From Dolichospermum compactum NIES-806 (GTDB lineage: Bacteria; Cyanobacteriota; Cyanobacteriia; Cyanobacteriales; Nostocaceae): 64,000 nucleotides of DNA. Below are positions 16,244-24,804 of the stretch, in pieces. Below the pieces are notes generated by a model. That model had not been told where the DNA came from and did not search any database. It worked only from the letters and a program-made list of their open reading frames with translations. Every line of letters starts with the position of its first letter. Position 1 is the first letter of the stretch. The position numbers were made by a program, and so were the translations under genes. Where the stretch lies: the NCBI RefSeq assembly GCF_002368115.1, contig NZ_AP018316.1, positions 2,767,787 through 2,831,786 of the forward strand, given 5' to 3'.

Positions 16244-16924
16244 ATGCTGAGATTAATTACCGACTTTGACGGGCCAATCATGGATGTTTCGGAACGCTAT
16301 TACCGTGTTTATCAATTGTGTTTAGAAAAAACCCGATATCCTGAACAAACAATTACAGAACTGTCTAAATCCGAATTTTGGCAACTCAAGCGATCGCACA
16401 CTCCCGAACTCCAAATTGCCCTAAAATCAGGTTTAGATGCCCAACAAGGGCAAGAATTTTCCCAAATCCGTAAACAAACAGTCCACACCCTCCCTTATTT
16501 CCAGTATGATGTCCTTGTCCCCACAGCATTAGCCGCACTCAGTCAAATTCAAGCCGCCGGTGTTGATTTAGCAGTAATGACAATGCGGAGAGTGAGAGAG
16601 TTGGATTATGCCTTTAATCAACATAATTTAAGCCAGTTTTTCCCAGAAAATCGCCGTTATTGCCTGAGTAACGACTATGTAAAAACCCGTGATGTCGAAG
16701 ATAAACCATTGTTAATGGCTAAAGCCTTAGCTGGACTCCCCCCCGCTGCTGATACTTGGATGGTGGGAGACACAGAAGCCGACATTACCGCCGCCAAAAA
16801 ACATAATATTAAAATTATCGCTGTTGAATCTGGTATCCGCGATCGCTTACAACTAGAATCTTATCAACCTAATCTGATTATGCCAGACTTAAAAACCGCT
16901 GTAAATTTCATCCTCAACCAGTAA
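16244..16924 (+). CDS. HAD-superfamily phosphatase-like hydrolase
   Basis: A 226-residue haloacid-dehalogenase-superfamily protein. Motif I is DFDGPIMD (nucleophile Asp7, acid Asp9), motif II is LAVMTMRR (Thr), motif III probably Lys in DVEDKPLLM, and motif IV GDTEADI. An all-helical cap (about residues 15-85) fits subfamily IA. It should dephosphorylate a small metabolite, but the substrate cannot be read from the sequence; GPIMD instead of GTLxD in motif I is slightly unusual. It follows sbcC after 66 bp, separated by a terminator. Confidence 0.82.
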   Translation: MLRLITDFDGPIMDVSERYYRVYQLCLEKTRYPEQTITELSKSEFWQLKRSHTPELQIALKSGLDAQQGQEFSQIRKQTVHTLPYFQYDVLVPTALAALSQIQAAGVDLAVMTMRRVRELDYAFNQHNLSQFFPENRRYCLSNDYVKTRDVEDKPLLMAKALAGLPPAADTWMVGDTEADITAAKKHNIKIIAVESGIRDRLQLESYQPNLIMPDLKTAVNFILNQ

Positions 16925-16969
16925 ACACAAAAATAATGGGTAATCGGCCATTAACCAATTACCCATTAC

Positions 16970-17593
16970 TTAACGTAAAAAACTACTTACTAACCACAGC
17001 AAGATAAAAGTCAACAGCGTAGAAAACTGATTCGCCGTCATATTGATCACTGGCAATGGTAATATCAAGCCAGCAATCAGACCACCAGCAATTAAACCAG
17101 CAATTAAACTCACCAGCGTGAATAAAACTGCTCTACCAAACTTTCCTTCCTTGCGATTCAGGAAGTAAATACCAACACCCACCCCAACTGCCAAAGACAG
17201 TTGTAAAACCTGTCCACCACTACCGGGATACAACAAACTCGTTGCACCCAAACCTAAATACAAAGCACCTGGTAGCAGGACATCAGTTAACGTGGGCTGG
17301 TCTAGACTTCGCTGTAGCCATGCAGGAGACTGCTGACCAAGAGATTGACTTGTTTGAGGAGAAGATGGAACTCGCATTTCTGGAAATCGGATGCGCTCAG
17401 GCACTTTAATCTTACCTTCTTGGCGCATCCGCAGGCGTTCCATTAAAATCGCATCATAAGCGGCTTCAATGGCTTCTCGGACATTACCATCACCACCATG
17501 TTTTTCCAACAGGCGATTCCGAACATCCTGGATTTCATCGAAGCTTGCGTCTTCCGATACCCCAAGTTTTTCGTAGGGACTTTGATCACTCAT
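16970..17593 (-). CDS. CPP1-like J-domain-related membrane protein
   Basis: A 207-residue protein of the CPP1-like family (chaperone-like protein of protochlorophyllide oxidoreductase in plants). Residues about 1-60 resemble a J domain (SPYEKLGVSEDASFDEIQDV) but lack the HPD tripeptide needed to stimulate Hsp70. A Pro/Ser/Gln-rich linker follows, then three or four membrane helices from about residue 105 to the end. The homolog's role suggests an association with chlorophyll biosynthesis or membrane protein assembly; this is inference. It converges on the HAD gene. Confidence 0.82.
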   Translation of the reverse strand: MSDQSPYEKLGVSEDASFDEIQDVRNRLLEKHGGDGNVREAIEAAYDAILMERLRMRQEGKIKVPERIRFPEMRVPSSPQTSQSLGQQSPAWLQRSLDQPTLTDVLLPGALYLGLGATSLLYPGSGGQVLQLSLAVGVGVGIYFLNRKEGKFGRAVLFTLVSLIAGLIAGGLIAGLILPLPVINMTANQFSTLLTFILLWLVSSFLR

Positions 17594-17789
17594 GGGAGGT
17601 TATTACTTTAGCCTTAATCGGCGGCACTTTTTATTTTACAGAAAAACAACTTTAGATTTTATAGAAATAAAGACAACAACTAGATCGGTAACTATCTGAA
17701 TTATATGTCTTAGGCAATTTTATCCATCCATTAGAATAATAGCATGAGTCGGGTCAACCGCACATAAATTCAACAAAACTGAATTTCTC

Positions 17790-17831
17790 GTAACTTTTGC
17801 TATACCAGCATATTTACCTCTTCCCTATCCA
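17790..17831 (+). promoter_or_regulatory. Possible NtcA-like site upstream of response regulator
   Basis: GTA-N8-TAT (17790-17803) is followed 22 bases later by TATCCA. The NtcA-activated consensus is GTA-N8-TAC-N22-TAN3T, so two positions deviate. The rest of 17594-17972 is AT-rich with no gene. Confidence 0.25.
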
Positions 17832-17972
17832 TAATAAAAATCACATTTTATGCAAATAATCAGGATCATCATTCCTGTCCCCTGTAAATTTTGAATTACT
17901 ACCAAAGTAGAACCTGCGTCTCTACGCAATCATGGTTGTTAATCCTATGCACTTTTATAAAAACTAATCCCT

Positions 17973-18671
17973 ATGGCTGTTGCTAAGATTCTTGTAGTTG
18001 ACGACGATCCTGCGGTGCGAAATTTAATCCAACGCTTTTTGCTCAAACAAAATTACCAAGTTGAGTCCGCCGAAGACGGGAAGACTGGTATGAGTATGTT
18101 TGAAAAATTTAATCCCGATTTAGTAATTTTAGATGTTAATCTGCCGGATGTAATTGGGTTTAACCTTTGTCAAGAAATGCAGAACCGTAGTGGCGTATTT
18201 GTACTAATCTTGACCAGTAGAACCGACGAAGGTGATAAAATTCGAGGTTTTGCTAAAGGTGCTGATGACTATCTGACTAAGCCATTTGGTTTGGGAGAGT
18301 TAGAGGTAAGAGTAGCAGCTATTTTAAGGCGGCAGCGAGTTGTGACTAATGCAGAACAGCAACGCTTAATTTTTGATAAATTAACAATTGATTCTATGCG
18401 ACGGGAAGTAATGCTTAATAGCGAGTCTGTTCCCCTAACTGCGCTGGAATTTGACTTATTGTATTTTCTCGCTAGTCACCCAGCTAGAGTTTGGCGACGA
18501 TCCGAACTCATTCAAGAAGTTTGGGACTATGAATATGTTGGGGATCAGCGGGTTGTGGATGTTCATATCGGTCAAATTCGTAAGAAAATTGAAATAGATC
18601 CGACTCAATCAACATTAATTCATACTATCCGTGGTGTAGGGTACAAATTTGAATGCGCTACTTCTGCCTAA
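17973..18671 (+). CDS. OmpR-family response regulator (NrrA/Rre37-like)
   Basis: A 232-residue two-component regulator. The receiver (1-120) has VVDDDPAVRNLI, phospho-acceptor Asp in LVILDVNLPD, Thr/Ser in LILTSR and Lys in DDYLTKPFG. The winged-helix DNA-binding domain (130-228) has LTALEFDLLYFLASHP and VDVHIGQIRKKIE and ends GVGYKFE. The receiver most resembles the cyanobacterial NrrA/Rre37 type, which responds to nitrogen limitation and controls glycogen and sugar catabolism; this comes from memory and needs a search. No histidine kinase is adjacent. A hairpin follows the gene. Confidence 0.85.
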   Translation: MAVAKILVVDDDPAVRNLIQRFLLKQNYQVESAEDGKTGMSMFEKFNPDLVILDVNLPDVIGFNLCQEMQNRSGVFVLILTSRTDEGDKIRGFAKGADDYLTKPFGLGELEVRVAAILRRQRVVTNAEQQRLIFDKLTIDSMRREVMLNSESVPLTALEFDLLYFLASHPARVWRRSELIQEVWDYEYVGDQRVVDVHIGQIRKKIEIDPTQSTLIHTIRGVGYKFECATSA

Positions 18672-18701
18672 AATTTGACTACCACCTGTAAACCCCCGCC
18701 A

Positions 18702-18726
18702 ATCCCACGCACTGAAGGTGTGGGAT
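18702..18726 (+). terminator. Hairpin after response regulator
   Basis: ATCCCACGCAC-TGAA-GGTGTGGGAT forms a stable stem 30 bases after the stop. The following sequence is A-rich on this strand (T-rich on the other), so it may serve either convergent gene. Confidence 0.5.
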
Positions 18727-18773
18727 CAAATAAATAAACTTGGTTTATGAATTTAATCCAGTATTTCTATGGA

Positions 18774-18968
18774 TTATTGATGAAATAAGGTTTCCAAGTA
18801 AACACGTGCCGCTCGGCGATCGCTCTCACCATTTTGCAGCAAAAATAACGATAAAGCCGCTGTTAAGACACGAGTTTGATCCCAATCAGGATGGGTTTCT
18901 AGATAGTTGTTCATGGATTCCTGTAATGTTTCGGGAATTTCGGTAAAGATAGGGACTGTGGTGTTCAT
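18774..18968 (-). CDS. DUF2811 small protein
   Basis: A 64-residue cyanobacterial protein of the DUF2811 family, function unknown. The sequence MNTTVPIFTEIPETLQESMN, NYLETHPDWDQTRVLTAALS and DRRAARVYLETLFHQ is family-typical. The predicted fold is a short strand and helices resembling ribbon-helix-helix proteins, so DNA binding is conceivable but unproven. I chose ATG 18968 because AGGA lies about seven bases upstream. The longer frame to 18992 has no such signal. It converges on the response regulator gene. Confidence 0.82.
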   Translation of the reverse strand: MNTTVPIFTEIPETLQESMNNYLETHPDWDQTRVLTAALSLFLLQNGESDRRAARVYLETLFHQ

Positions 18969-19306
18969 AAAATTTTCCTGTAGATCAATCAAGAGAAGTT
19001 ATTTGTGTTCAGTTTTACTGAGGGCTGATTCATACCCTGTGAGGGACGTAGGGGGGATTAACATAAACCAGAACACAAAATTCAGATGCCGAATGGAATC
19101 AAACTCAGACTCATCATTTTGCGCTCACCAGGGGTGGATTTGTCAATGCTGCGAAATGTTAACAATTAGCAGTCAAAAATAAATCTTGACCCAATAATCA
19201 GCCTTACAACTATATTTTTGTTACATAACTTTATAAAAACTCGGTTATCAAGCCTGTTAGTAGGGAAAAAGTAACAATCCCCAATAAGTCAGCAATGACT
19301 GATTAA

Positions 19307-19362
19307 CTCGTGGAACATCTGTGGAAAAGTCGAAAATCACCTGTGGAAATCCTGTGGAATCA
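19307..19362. repeat. Four GTGGAA boxes at 11-bp phase
   Basis: CGTGGAACA, TGTGGAAAA, TGTGGAAAT and TGTGGAATC have their GTGG cores at 19310, 19321, 19343 and 19354, that is, spacings of 11, 22 and 11 bp. TGTGGAAAA is the inverse of TTTTCCACA, a DnaA-box form used by cyanobacteria. The long gap 18969-19843 otherwise shows a few hairpins and one short GGAGTCA tandem repeat at 19502, and no gene. Confidence 0.6.
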
Positions 19363-19843
19363 ATGAGGAAAAAGGTGGTTAATAATAAGAATTACTATAA
19401 TGTCAGGAAAATATGACATATCAGGCAATTGACACTCTCAGGTTTTTAGACACTGAATTTGACCCTTACCAAAAAACTTGTCAGGTGGTAAAGTATATAA
19501 CAGGAGTCAGGAGTCAGGATAAAAACCCTTTGGTAGCAAGAGCTTGACCGTTAATTGATTTCCTAACCGCCTTGGCGCTTGCTATATTTGTAAATACAAT
19601 TTATTTTATAAAAAATTTTGCTTATAGACATTTTGACGGGTCATGATCAGAAAAAAATTATCTTCTTGCCCTGCTTGCTTGTTAGTTTGATAGCCTATAC
19701 AGTTGGTGATAAGAGTTACTTATTAAGAGCAGGCTAAATGCAAGTTAAAATAGATGGAAGATAGTAATTTATTGTAGTTTCGACAATAAAAATCTCTAAT
19801 CCCGTATCCTGTAGATTCTTAAATTTTTGCCTGAGAAATTGGA

Positions 19844-20566
19844 ATGTTAGACCAAATATTTGATTACTTAAATTTTCATTTCAGTGTTGAAGCTTCTATA
19901 GTCCTCTTAATATTAGTGTTTTTAGAGGCGGTACTATCAGCTGATAATGCGATCGCTCTCGCTGCGATCGCCCAAGGACTAGAAGACAAGAAACTAGAAC
20001 GTCAAGCCCTCAATATTGGGTTAGTCTTCGCTTATGTTCTTCGTATTACTCTACTGTTAACAGCTACCTGGGTACAGAAATTTTGGCAATTTGAACTATT
20101 GGGCGCTGCTTATCTGTTGTGGCTGGTCTTCCAGCACTTTAGTTCCCAAGAAGACGCAGACAATCACCATCACGGACCACGGTTTAAATCTCTGTGGCAA
20201 GCTATACCCGTGATTGCCTTTACAGATTTAGCCTTTTCCTTGGATAGTGTTACCACAGCGATCGCCGTTTCTCAGGAAATATGGTTAGTAATCACAGGTA
20301 CAACCATTGGGATTGTCACCCTCCGATTTATGGCTGGATTATTTATCCGTTGGTTAGATGAATATACAAACTTAGAAGACGCAGGTTACATTACTGTAGC
20401 CTTCGTAGGTTTACGTCTCTTATTAAAAGTCATCAACGATGATTTAGTCCCACCAGAATGGCTCGTAGTGACCGCCATCGGTATCATCTTAGCCTGGGGC
20501 TTCTCTAAACGCAATGTTGTAGAATTAGCCCCAGAAGAACGGGAAAAAACGGAAGTGTCGAAGTAA
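19844..20566 (+). CDS. TerC-family integral membrane protein
   Basis: A 240-residue protein with about seven membrane helices. The duplicated TerC motifs are LVFLEAVLSADNAIALAAIA near residue 30 and DLAFSLDSVTTAIAVSQ near residue 130, each with conserved acidic residues thought to bind a metal ion. Family members export or handle manganese or protect against tellurite; Mn2+ handling is plausible here. An 850-base leader region precedes it, in which I do not see the yybP-ykoY manganese riboswitch core. Family assignment is firm, substrate is inferred. Confidence 0.87.
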   Translation: MLDQIFDYLNFHFSVEASIVLLILVFLEAVLSADNAIALAAIAQGLEDKKLERQALNIGLVFAYVLRITLLLTATWVQKFWQFELLGAAYLLWLVFQHFSSQEDADNHHHGPRFKSLWQAIPVIAFTDLAFSLDSVTTAIAVSQEIWLVITGTTIGIVTLRFMAGLFIRWLDEYTNLEDAGYITVAFVGLRLLLKVINDDLVPPEWLVVTAIGIILAWGFSKRNVVELAPEEREKTEVSK

Positions 20567-20572
20567 TTGGGA

Positions 20573-20643
20573 CAGGGAACAGGGAACAGGTAAGATTTTT
20601 ATTACCCATTACCCATTACCCATTACCTATTACCCATTACCAA
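20573..20643. repeat. AGGGAAC and ATTACCC short tandem repeats
   Basis: ACAGGGAACAGGGAACAGG is followed by five or six ATTACCC heptamers between convergent terC and ndk genes. Confidence 0.85.
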
Positions 20644-20650
20644 TCCCTAA

Positions 20651-21118
20651 CTACTCACTTAACCAAGGTGCAGAATGAGGTTGCCAAGCAACTAATTCCT
20701 CTTCCTTAAACCACAGCGCAATTTCTGTTTGAGCGGTTTCTTGAGCATCAGAACCATGAATGAGGTTACGACCGACATTAACGCCAAAATCGCCGCGAAT
20801 TGTGCCTGGTTCTGCTGTTAAAGGGTTGGTTGCGCCAATAATTTTTCTAGCTGCTGCTACAACGCCCTCACCTTCCCAAACCATTGCTACCACTGGGCTG
20901 GAAATGATAAATTCGACTAAACCAGGGAAAAAAGGTCTTTCACGGTGAACATCATAATGTTTTTCCGCCAATTCCTTACTGACTTTCATAAACTTTAACC
21001 CCACCAGGGTAAAGCCTTTGGTTTCAAATCGGCGGATAATTTCACCCACTAGTCCGCGCTGGACACCATCAGGCTTAATTGCTAAAAATGTGCGTTCCAA
21101 ATCTGTCTCCAAAAACAT
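20651..21118 (-). CDS. ndk: Nucleoside diphosphate kinase
   Basis: A 155-residue NDP kinase that transfers the gamma-phosphate of ATP to other NDPs through a phosphohistidine. The family start LERTFLAIKPDGVQRGLVGE, the Kpn-loop region and the catalytic histidine in NLIHGSDAQETA are all present. It is about six residues longer than many homologs because of the leader MFLETD before LERTF. Divergent from speA, with a 293-base intergenic region that could hold both promoters. Confidence 0.95.
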   Translation of the reverse strand: MFLETDLERTFLAIKPDGVQRGLVGEIIRRFETKGFTLVGLKFMKVSKELAEKHYDVHRERPFFPGLVEFIISSPVVAMVWEGEGVVAAARKIIGATNPLTAEPGTIRGDFGVNVGRNLIHGSDAQETAQTEIALWFKEEELVAWQPHSAPWLSE

Positions 21119-21411
21119 AATCTAATTTTGATGGGTTAATTGTCAGTTGTATTGATGTCTTTTGTCTAGTAGTCTTGCGAATTTTCCCGAAAAATTTGGA
21201 GAGATCAGGGAATTAGGAAAACATAGTCTTCTTTTCTTTCTAGCCAAAACCTAGCAAGGCTTACTTATCCCTCTATAGGTAGTGGAACATGGTATTAACC
21301 ATATTTCTAATTACTAATTCTTAATCAGAAATTATTTCTAGTTGTATATCCGTTACCAGACTATTTTGTTAAATTGTTATTTCGTGGGCGCAATACAGAG
21401 GTCAGGAAAAA

Positions 21412-23427
21412 ATGGGTGTCGAGTCAACCGCTGATGAGATTGTGAAAATGCCATCTAATGGACATAAAGCCGAACTAAAACGCCAAAAACAGAAGCAACT
21501 TTTAGTACCTAGTACAAGTACAGGAGATTTATCTGTGCCTTGGAAAATTGAGAATAGTGAAGACCTTTACCGTATTGAAGGTTGGGGACAGCCTTATTTT
21601 TCGATTAATGCGGCTGGTCATGTCACTGTTTCTCCCAAGGGTGAACGAGGCGGATCATTGGACTTATTCGAGTTGGTAAATGCTTTAAAGCAGCGTAATT
21701 TGGGTCTACCGATGTTAATCCGGTTTTCTGATATTTTGGAAGACCGAATTGAGCGATTGAACGCTTGTTTTGCGAAGGCGATCGCTCGCTATAACTATCC
21801 TGGGGTGTATCGGGGCGTATTTCCCGTTAAGTGTAATCAACAACGCCACCTGATCGAAGATTTAGTTCGGTTTGGTAAACCTCATCAATTTGGTTTAGAA
21901 GCGGGTTCTAAGCCAGAATTAATGATTGCTCTGGCTTTGTTGGATACACCAGGAGCATTGTTAATTTGCAACGGCTACAAAGACCAGGAATACATCGAAA
22001 CAGCGATGTTAGCCCAAAGACTAGGACAAACACCAGTTATCGTCCTAGAGCAAATTGAAGAGGTAGATTTAGCCATTGCGGCTAGTCGTCAATTAGGCAT
22101 TAAGCCCATCTTGGGAGTAAGAGCGAAATTAAGTACCCAAGGGATGGGGCGTTGGGGAACTTCCACAGGCGATCGCGCTAAATTTGGGTTAACAATTCCT
22201 GAAATTATGGAAGCTGTGGAAAAATTGGGTGCAGCCAACTTACTCGGTTCTTTGCAATTATTACACTTTCATATCGGTTCTCAAATATCCGCGATCAATG
22301 TCATTAAAGATGCCATCCAAGAAGCCAGCCGCATTTATGTAGAGTTGGCAATGCTAGGGGCAGATATGAAGTATTTAGACGTTGGTGGTGGCTTGGGTGT
22401 AGATTACGACGGCTCTCAAACCAACTTCTACACCTCGAAAAACTACAATATGCAAAACTATGCTAATGACATCGTGGCAGAGTTAAAAGACACCTGTGAT
22501 GAAAAGCATATTCCCGTACCAACGCTAGTTAGTGAAAGTGGTCGGGCGATTTCTTCCCACCAGTCGGTTTTAATCTTTGATGTTCTCAGCACCAGCGATG
22601 TCCCCCTTGATCCCCCTTCTCCTCACCAAGAGGGAGAATCCCCAATCATTAAATATCTCTGGGAAACTTACCAATCCATCAACAAAGAAAACTACCAAGA
22701 GTTCTATCACGATGCTGCTCAATTCAAGGAGGAAGCTATCAGTCGTTTCAACTTAGGTATTTTGCGTCTCAACGAACGCGCTAAAGCCGAGCGTCTTTAC
22801 TGGGCTTGTTGTCAAAAAGTTTTAACTCTCATCCGTCAGGAAGAATACGTACCTGATGAGTTGGAAGACCTAGAAAAAATCATGGCTTCCATTTACTACA
22901 TCAATCTCTCTGTGTTTCAATCAGCACCAGATTGTTGGGCAATTGATCAACTATTTCCCATTATGCCCATACATCGCCTTGATGAAGAACCAACTCGCAG
23001 AGGAATCTTAGCGGATTTAACCTGTGATAGTGATGGGAAAATAGACCGCTTTATAGATTTACGGGATGTCAAATCGGTTTTAGAACTGCACAAATTTGAG
23101 CCAGGAAAACCCTATTATCTAGGAATGTTCCTAAATGGAGCGTACCAGGAAATTATGGGGAATTTACATAACCTCTTCGGTGATACTAACGCTGTTCACA
23201 TTAATTTAACCCCCAAGGGTTATCAAATTGAACACGTTGTCAAGGGCGATACCATGAGTGAAGTTTTAAGCTATGTCCAGTATGATTCTGAAGACATGAT
23301 AGAAAACATTCGCCAACGTTGTGAGCGAGCCTTAGAAGAACAGCATATCACTATAGCAGAGTCCCAACGACTACTACAAACTTACGAGCAAAGTTTACAA
23401 CGGTATACTTACTTGAATAGTTATTAG
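21412..23427 (+). CDS. speA: Biosynthetic arginine decarboxylase
   Basis: A 671-residue PLP enzyme that makes agmatine from arginine, the first step of polyamine synthesis in cyanobacteria. The N-terminal 50 residues are variable. The PLP lysine is Lys140 in FPVKCNQQRHL; LQLLHFHIGSQ and YLDVGGGLGVDYDGS bind PLP phosphate; the C-terminal barrel region includes DRFIDLRDVKSVLELH. A proline/glutamate-rich loop near residue 400 (VPLDPPSPHQEGESP) is encoded by C-rich sequence and may vary between strains. The ATG follows CAGGAAAA at good distance. Arginine is also a cyanophycin building block, and the cyanophycin genes lie 36 kb away. Confidence 0.94.
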   Translation: MGVESTADEIVKMPSNGHKAELKRQKQKQLLVPSTSTGDLSVPWKIENSEDLYRIEGWGQPYFSINAAGHVTVSPKGERGGSLDLFELVNALKQRNLGLPMLIRFSDILEDRIERLNACFAKAIARYNYPGVYRGVFPVKCNQQRHLIEDLVRFGKPHQFGLEAGSKPELMIALALLDTPGALLICNGYKDQEYIETAMLAQRLGQTPVIVLEQIEEVDLAIAASRQLGIKPILGVRAKLSTQGMGRWGTSTGDRAKFGLTIPEIMEAVEKLGAANLLGSLQLLHFHIGSQISAINVIKDAIQEASRIYVELAMLGADMKYLDVGGGLGVDYDGSQTNFYTSKNYNMQNYANDIVAELKDTCDEKHIPVPTLVSESGRAISSHQSVLIFDVLSTSDVPLDPPSPHQEGESPIIKYLWETYQSINKENYQEFYHDAAQFKEEAISRFNLGILRLNERAKAERLYWACCQKVLTLIRQEEYVPDELEDLEKIMASIYYINLSVFQSAPDCWAIDQLFPIMPIHRLDEEPTRRGILADLTCDSDGKIDRFIDLRDVKSVLELHKFEPGKPYYLGMFLNGAYQEIMGNLHNLFGDTNAVHINLTPKGYQIEHVVKGDTMSEVLSYVQYDSEDMIENIRQRCERALEEQHITIAESQRLLQTYEQSLQRYTYLNSY

Positions 23428-23504
23428 TCAGTGGTCATTGGTCAGTGGTCATTGGTCAGTGGTCAGTGGTCAGTGGTCAGTGGTCAGTGGTCAGTGGTCA
23501 GTGG
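23427..23504. repeat. GTCAGTGG short tandem repeat
   Basis: About ten tandem heptamers of the GGTCAGT type with two GGTCATT variants, starting at the speA stop codon, between convergent genes. Confidence 0.9.
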
Positions 23505-23525
23505 TAAATTACAATAGACAACTGA

Positions 23526-24695
23526 CTAAATTGAGTTTGTTCCCAATAATTCGGCGATCGCTTGATGTTCTAAAGGCGTTTGTAAAGGTGGAGTTTGACG
23601 AGCATCAGTGATCAACCAATCCAAAGCCGCAGCTTGGACATCAATTGATGCTCCCGTCTTATCCACACAATAACGTCCGAACACCAGCTTATCTACCAAA
23701 CGCACACCTGGAGCTAACCGCGACCATTCAAAAATCACACTGTTATCTACAGTCGCACCACTGCAAATCCAACAATTTGGACCAATCATCGCTGGACCAA
23801 TGATTTTTGCCCCATCCTCAATTTTAGTCATTCCCCCAATATAAACAGGTCCAGTGATATCAACTTTATCCCAATTTACAGATACATTTAAACCAGTAAA
23901 AATACCTGGAAAAACTTCATGTCCAGGGATTTGCACATTTTTAATTTCCCCTGATAAAACGCCACGAATTGCTCGCCAATAATCGGGAACTTTACCAATA
24001 TCTACCCATTCAAAATCCATCGGAATGGCGTAAAAAGGGGCATTATCTGCCACAAGTTGGGGAAATAATTGCCCACCAATGTCATACTCCATGCCAGAGG
24101 GTATATACTTGAACACTTCTGGCTCAAAAATATAAATACCTGTATTGATATTAGTGCTAAGAGCTTCTTCAACAGTTGGTTTTTCTTGGAAAGCTTGAAT
24201 GCGGTTATCGTCGTCCGTAACTACCACACCATAGCTAGAAACTTCTTCCTTGGGAACTGATTTAGTAATAATAGTTGCGATCGCCCCTTTGGATTTATGC
24301 CACTTTACCGCCGCAGTTAAATCTAAATCAATTAAAGCATCACCACACAACACTACAAATGTATCGTCAAAAAATGGGGAAAAATCTTGAATCCGACGCA
24401 TACCCCCAGCCGAACCAATAGCTTCACCGACGAGTTTACCGTCATCATCAATTTTACCTTCAAAAGAATAGGCAATCTGCACACCAAACCGCTGACCATC
24501 TCGGAAATAACTTTCTATTTCCTCCGCCAAATGGCTGACATTGACCATAATCTCGTCAAACCCATGTTGACGTAATAACTCCAGCAAAAATTCCATAACC
24601 GGCTTTTGCAGTATAGGAATCATCGGTTTGGGAATTGTATACGTAATGGGACGGATACGAGTACCCTTTCCCGCAGCAAGAATCATCGCTTTCAT
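23526..24695 (-). CDS. NDP-sugar synthase (nucleotidyltransferase with beta-helix domain)
   Basis: A 389-residue sugar-1-phosphate nucleotidyltransferase. The N-terminal Rossmann-like domain (1-235) has the signature MKAMILAAGKGTRIRPITYT and IPKPMIPILQKP, the metal-binding LCGDALIDLDL and the sugar-site EKPTVEEALSTNINTGIYIF. The C-terminal part (260-345) is a left-handed beta helix of hexad repeats (VYIGGMTKIEDGAKIIGPAM). It should form GDP-mannose or UDP/ADP-glucose for polysaccharide synthesis, but the sugar and nucleotide cannot be fixed by eye. Homologs are annotated as mannose-1-phosphate guanylyltransferase. A short tandem repeat lies upstream. Confidence 0.85.
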   Translation of the reverse strand: MKAMILAAGKGTRIRPITYTIPKPMIPILQKPVMEFLLELLRQHGFDEIMVNVSHLAEEIESYFRDGQRFGVQIAYSFEGKIDDDGKLVGEAIGSAGGMRRIQDFSPFFDDTFVVLCGDALIDLDLTAAVKWHKSKGAIATIITKSVPKEEVSSYGVVVTDDDNRIQAFQEKPTVEEALSTNINTGIYIFEPEVFKYIPSGMEYDIGGQLFPQLVADNAPFYAIPMDFEWVDIGKVPDYWRAIRGVLSGEIKNVQIPGHEVFPGIFTGLNVSVNWDKVDITGPVYIGGMTKIEDGAKIIGPAMIGPNCWICSGATVDNSVIFEWSRLAPGVRLVDKLVFGRYCVDKTGASIDVQAAALDWLITDARQTPPLQTPLEHQAIAELLGTNSI

Positions 24696-24708
24696 AAAAT
24701 TTTATTCC

Positions 24709-24741
24709 TTAGTCAGTTGTCAGTTGTCGGTTGTTAGTGGT
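24709..24741. repeat. GTCAGTT short tandem repeat
   Basis: Degenerate GTCAGTT/GTCGGTT heptamers between two minus-strand genes. Confidence 0.6.
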
Positions 24742-24804
24742 AATAGATAGAAATTTATTCTCCCTCTACTTCCCACTTCCCCTACTTCCATTACTACTTT
24801 GCCT

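Noticed and set aside
19307..19362. The replication origin of the chromosome
   Set aside because: Phased DnaA-like boxes alone are not enough; there is no dnaA or dnaN nearby and no AT-rich unwinding array in the usual arrangement. Kept only as a finding on the boxes.
18969..19843. yybP-ykoY manganese riboswitch upstream of terC
   Set aside because: terC genes often have one, but the conserved GGGGAGTA-type core is not visible in the leader. A covariance search would decide.
22597..22641. Repeat insertion in speA (VPLDPPSPHQEGESP loop)
   Set aside because: The C-rich DNA looks repeat-like, but I believe related arginine decarboxylases have a similar loop, so it may be ancestral.
23427..23504. 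Regularly spaced repeats resembling a CRISPR array
   Set aside because: The units are 7 bp in direct tandem without unique spacers. The same applies to the repeats at 6771, 20573, 25619, 51659 and 63293.
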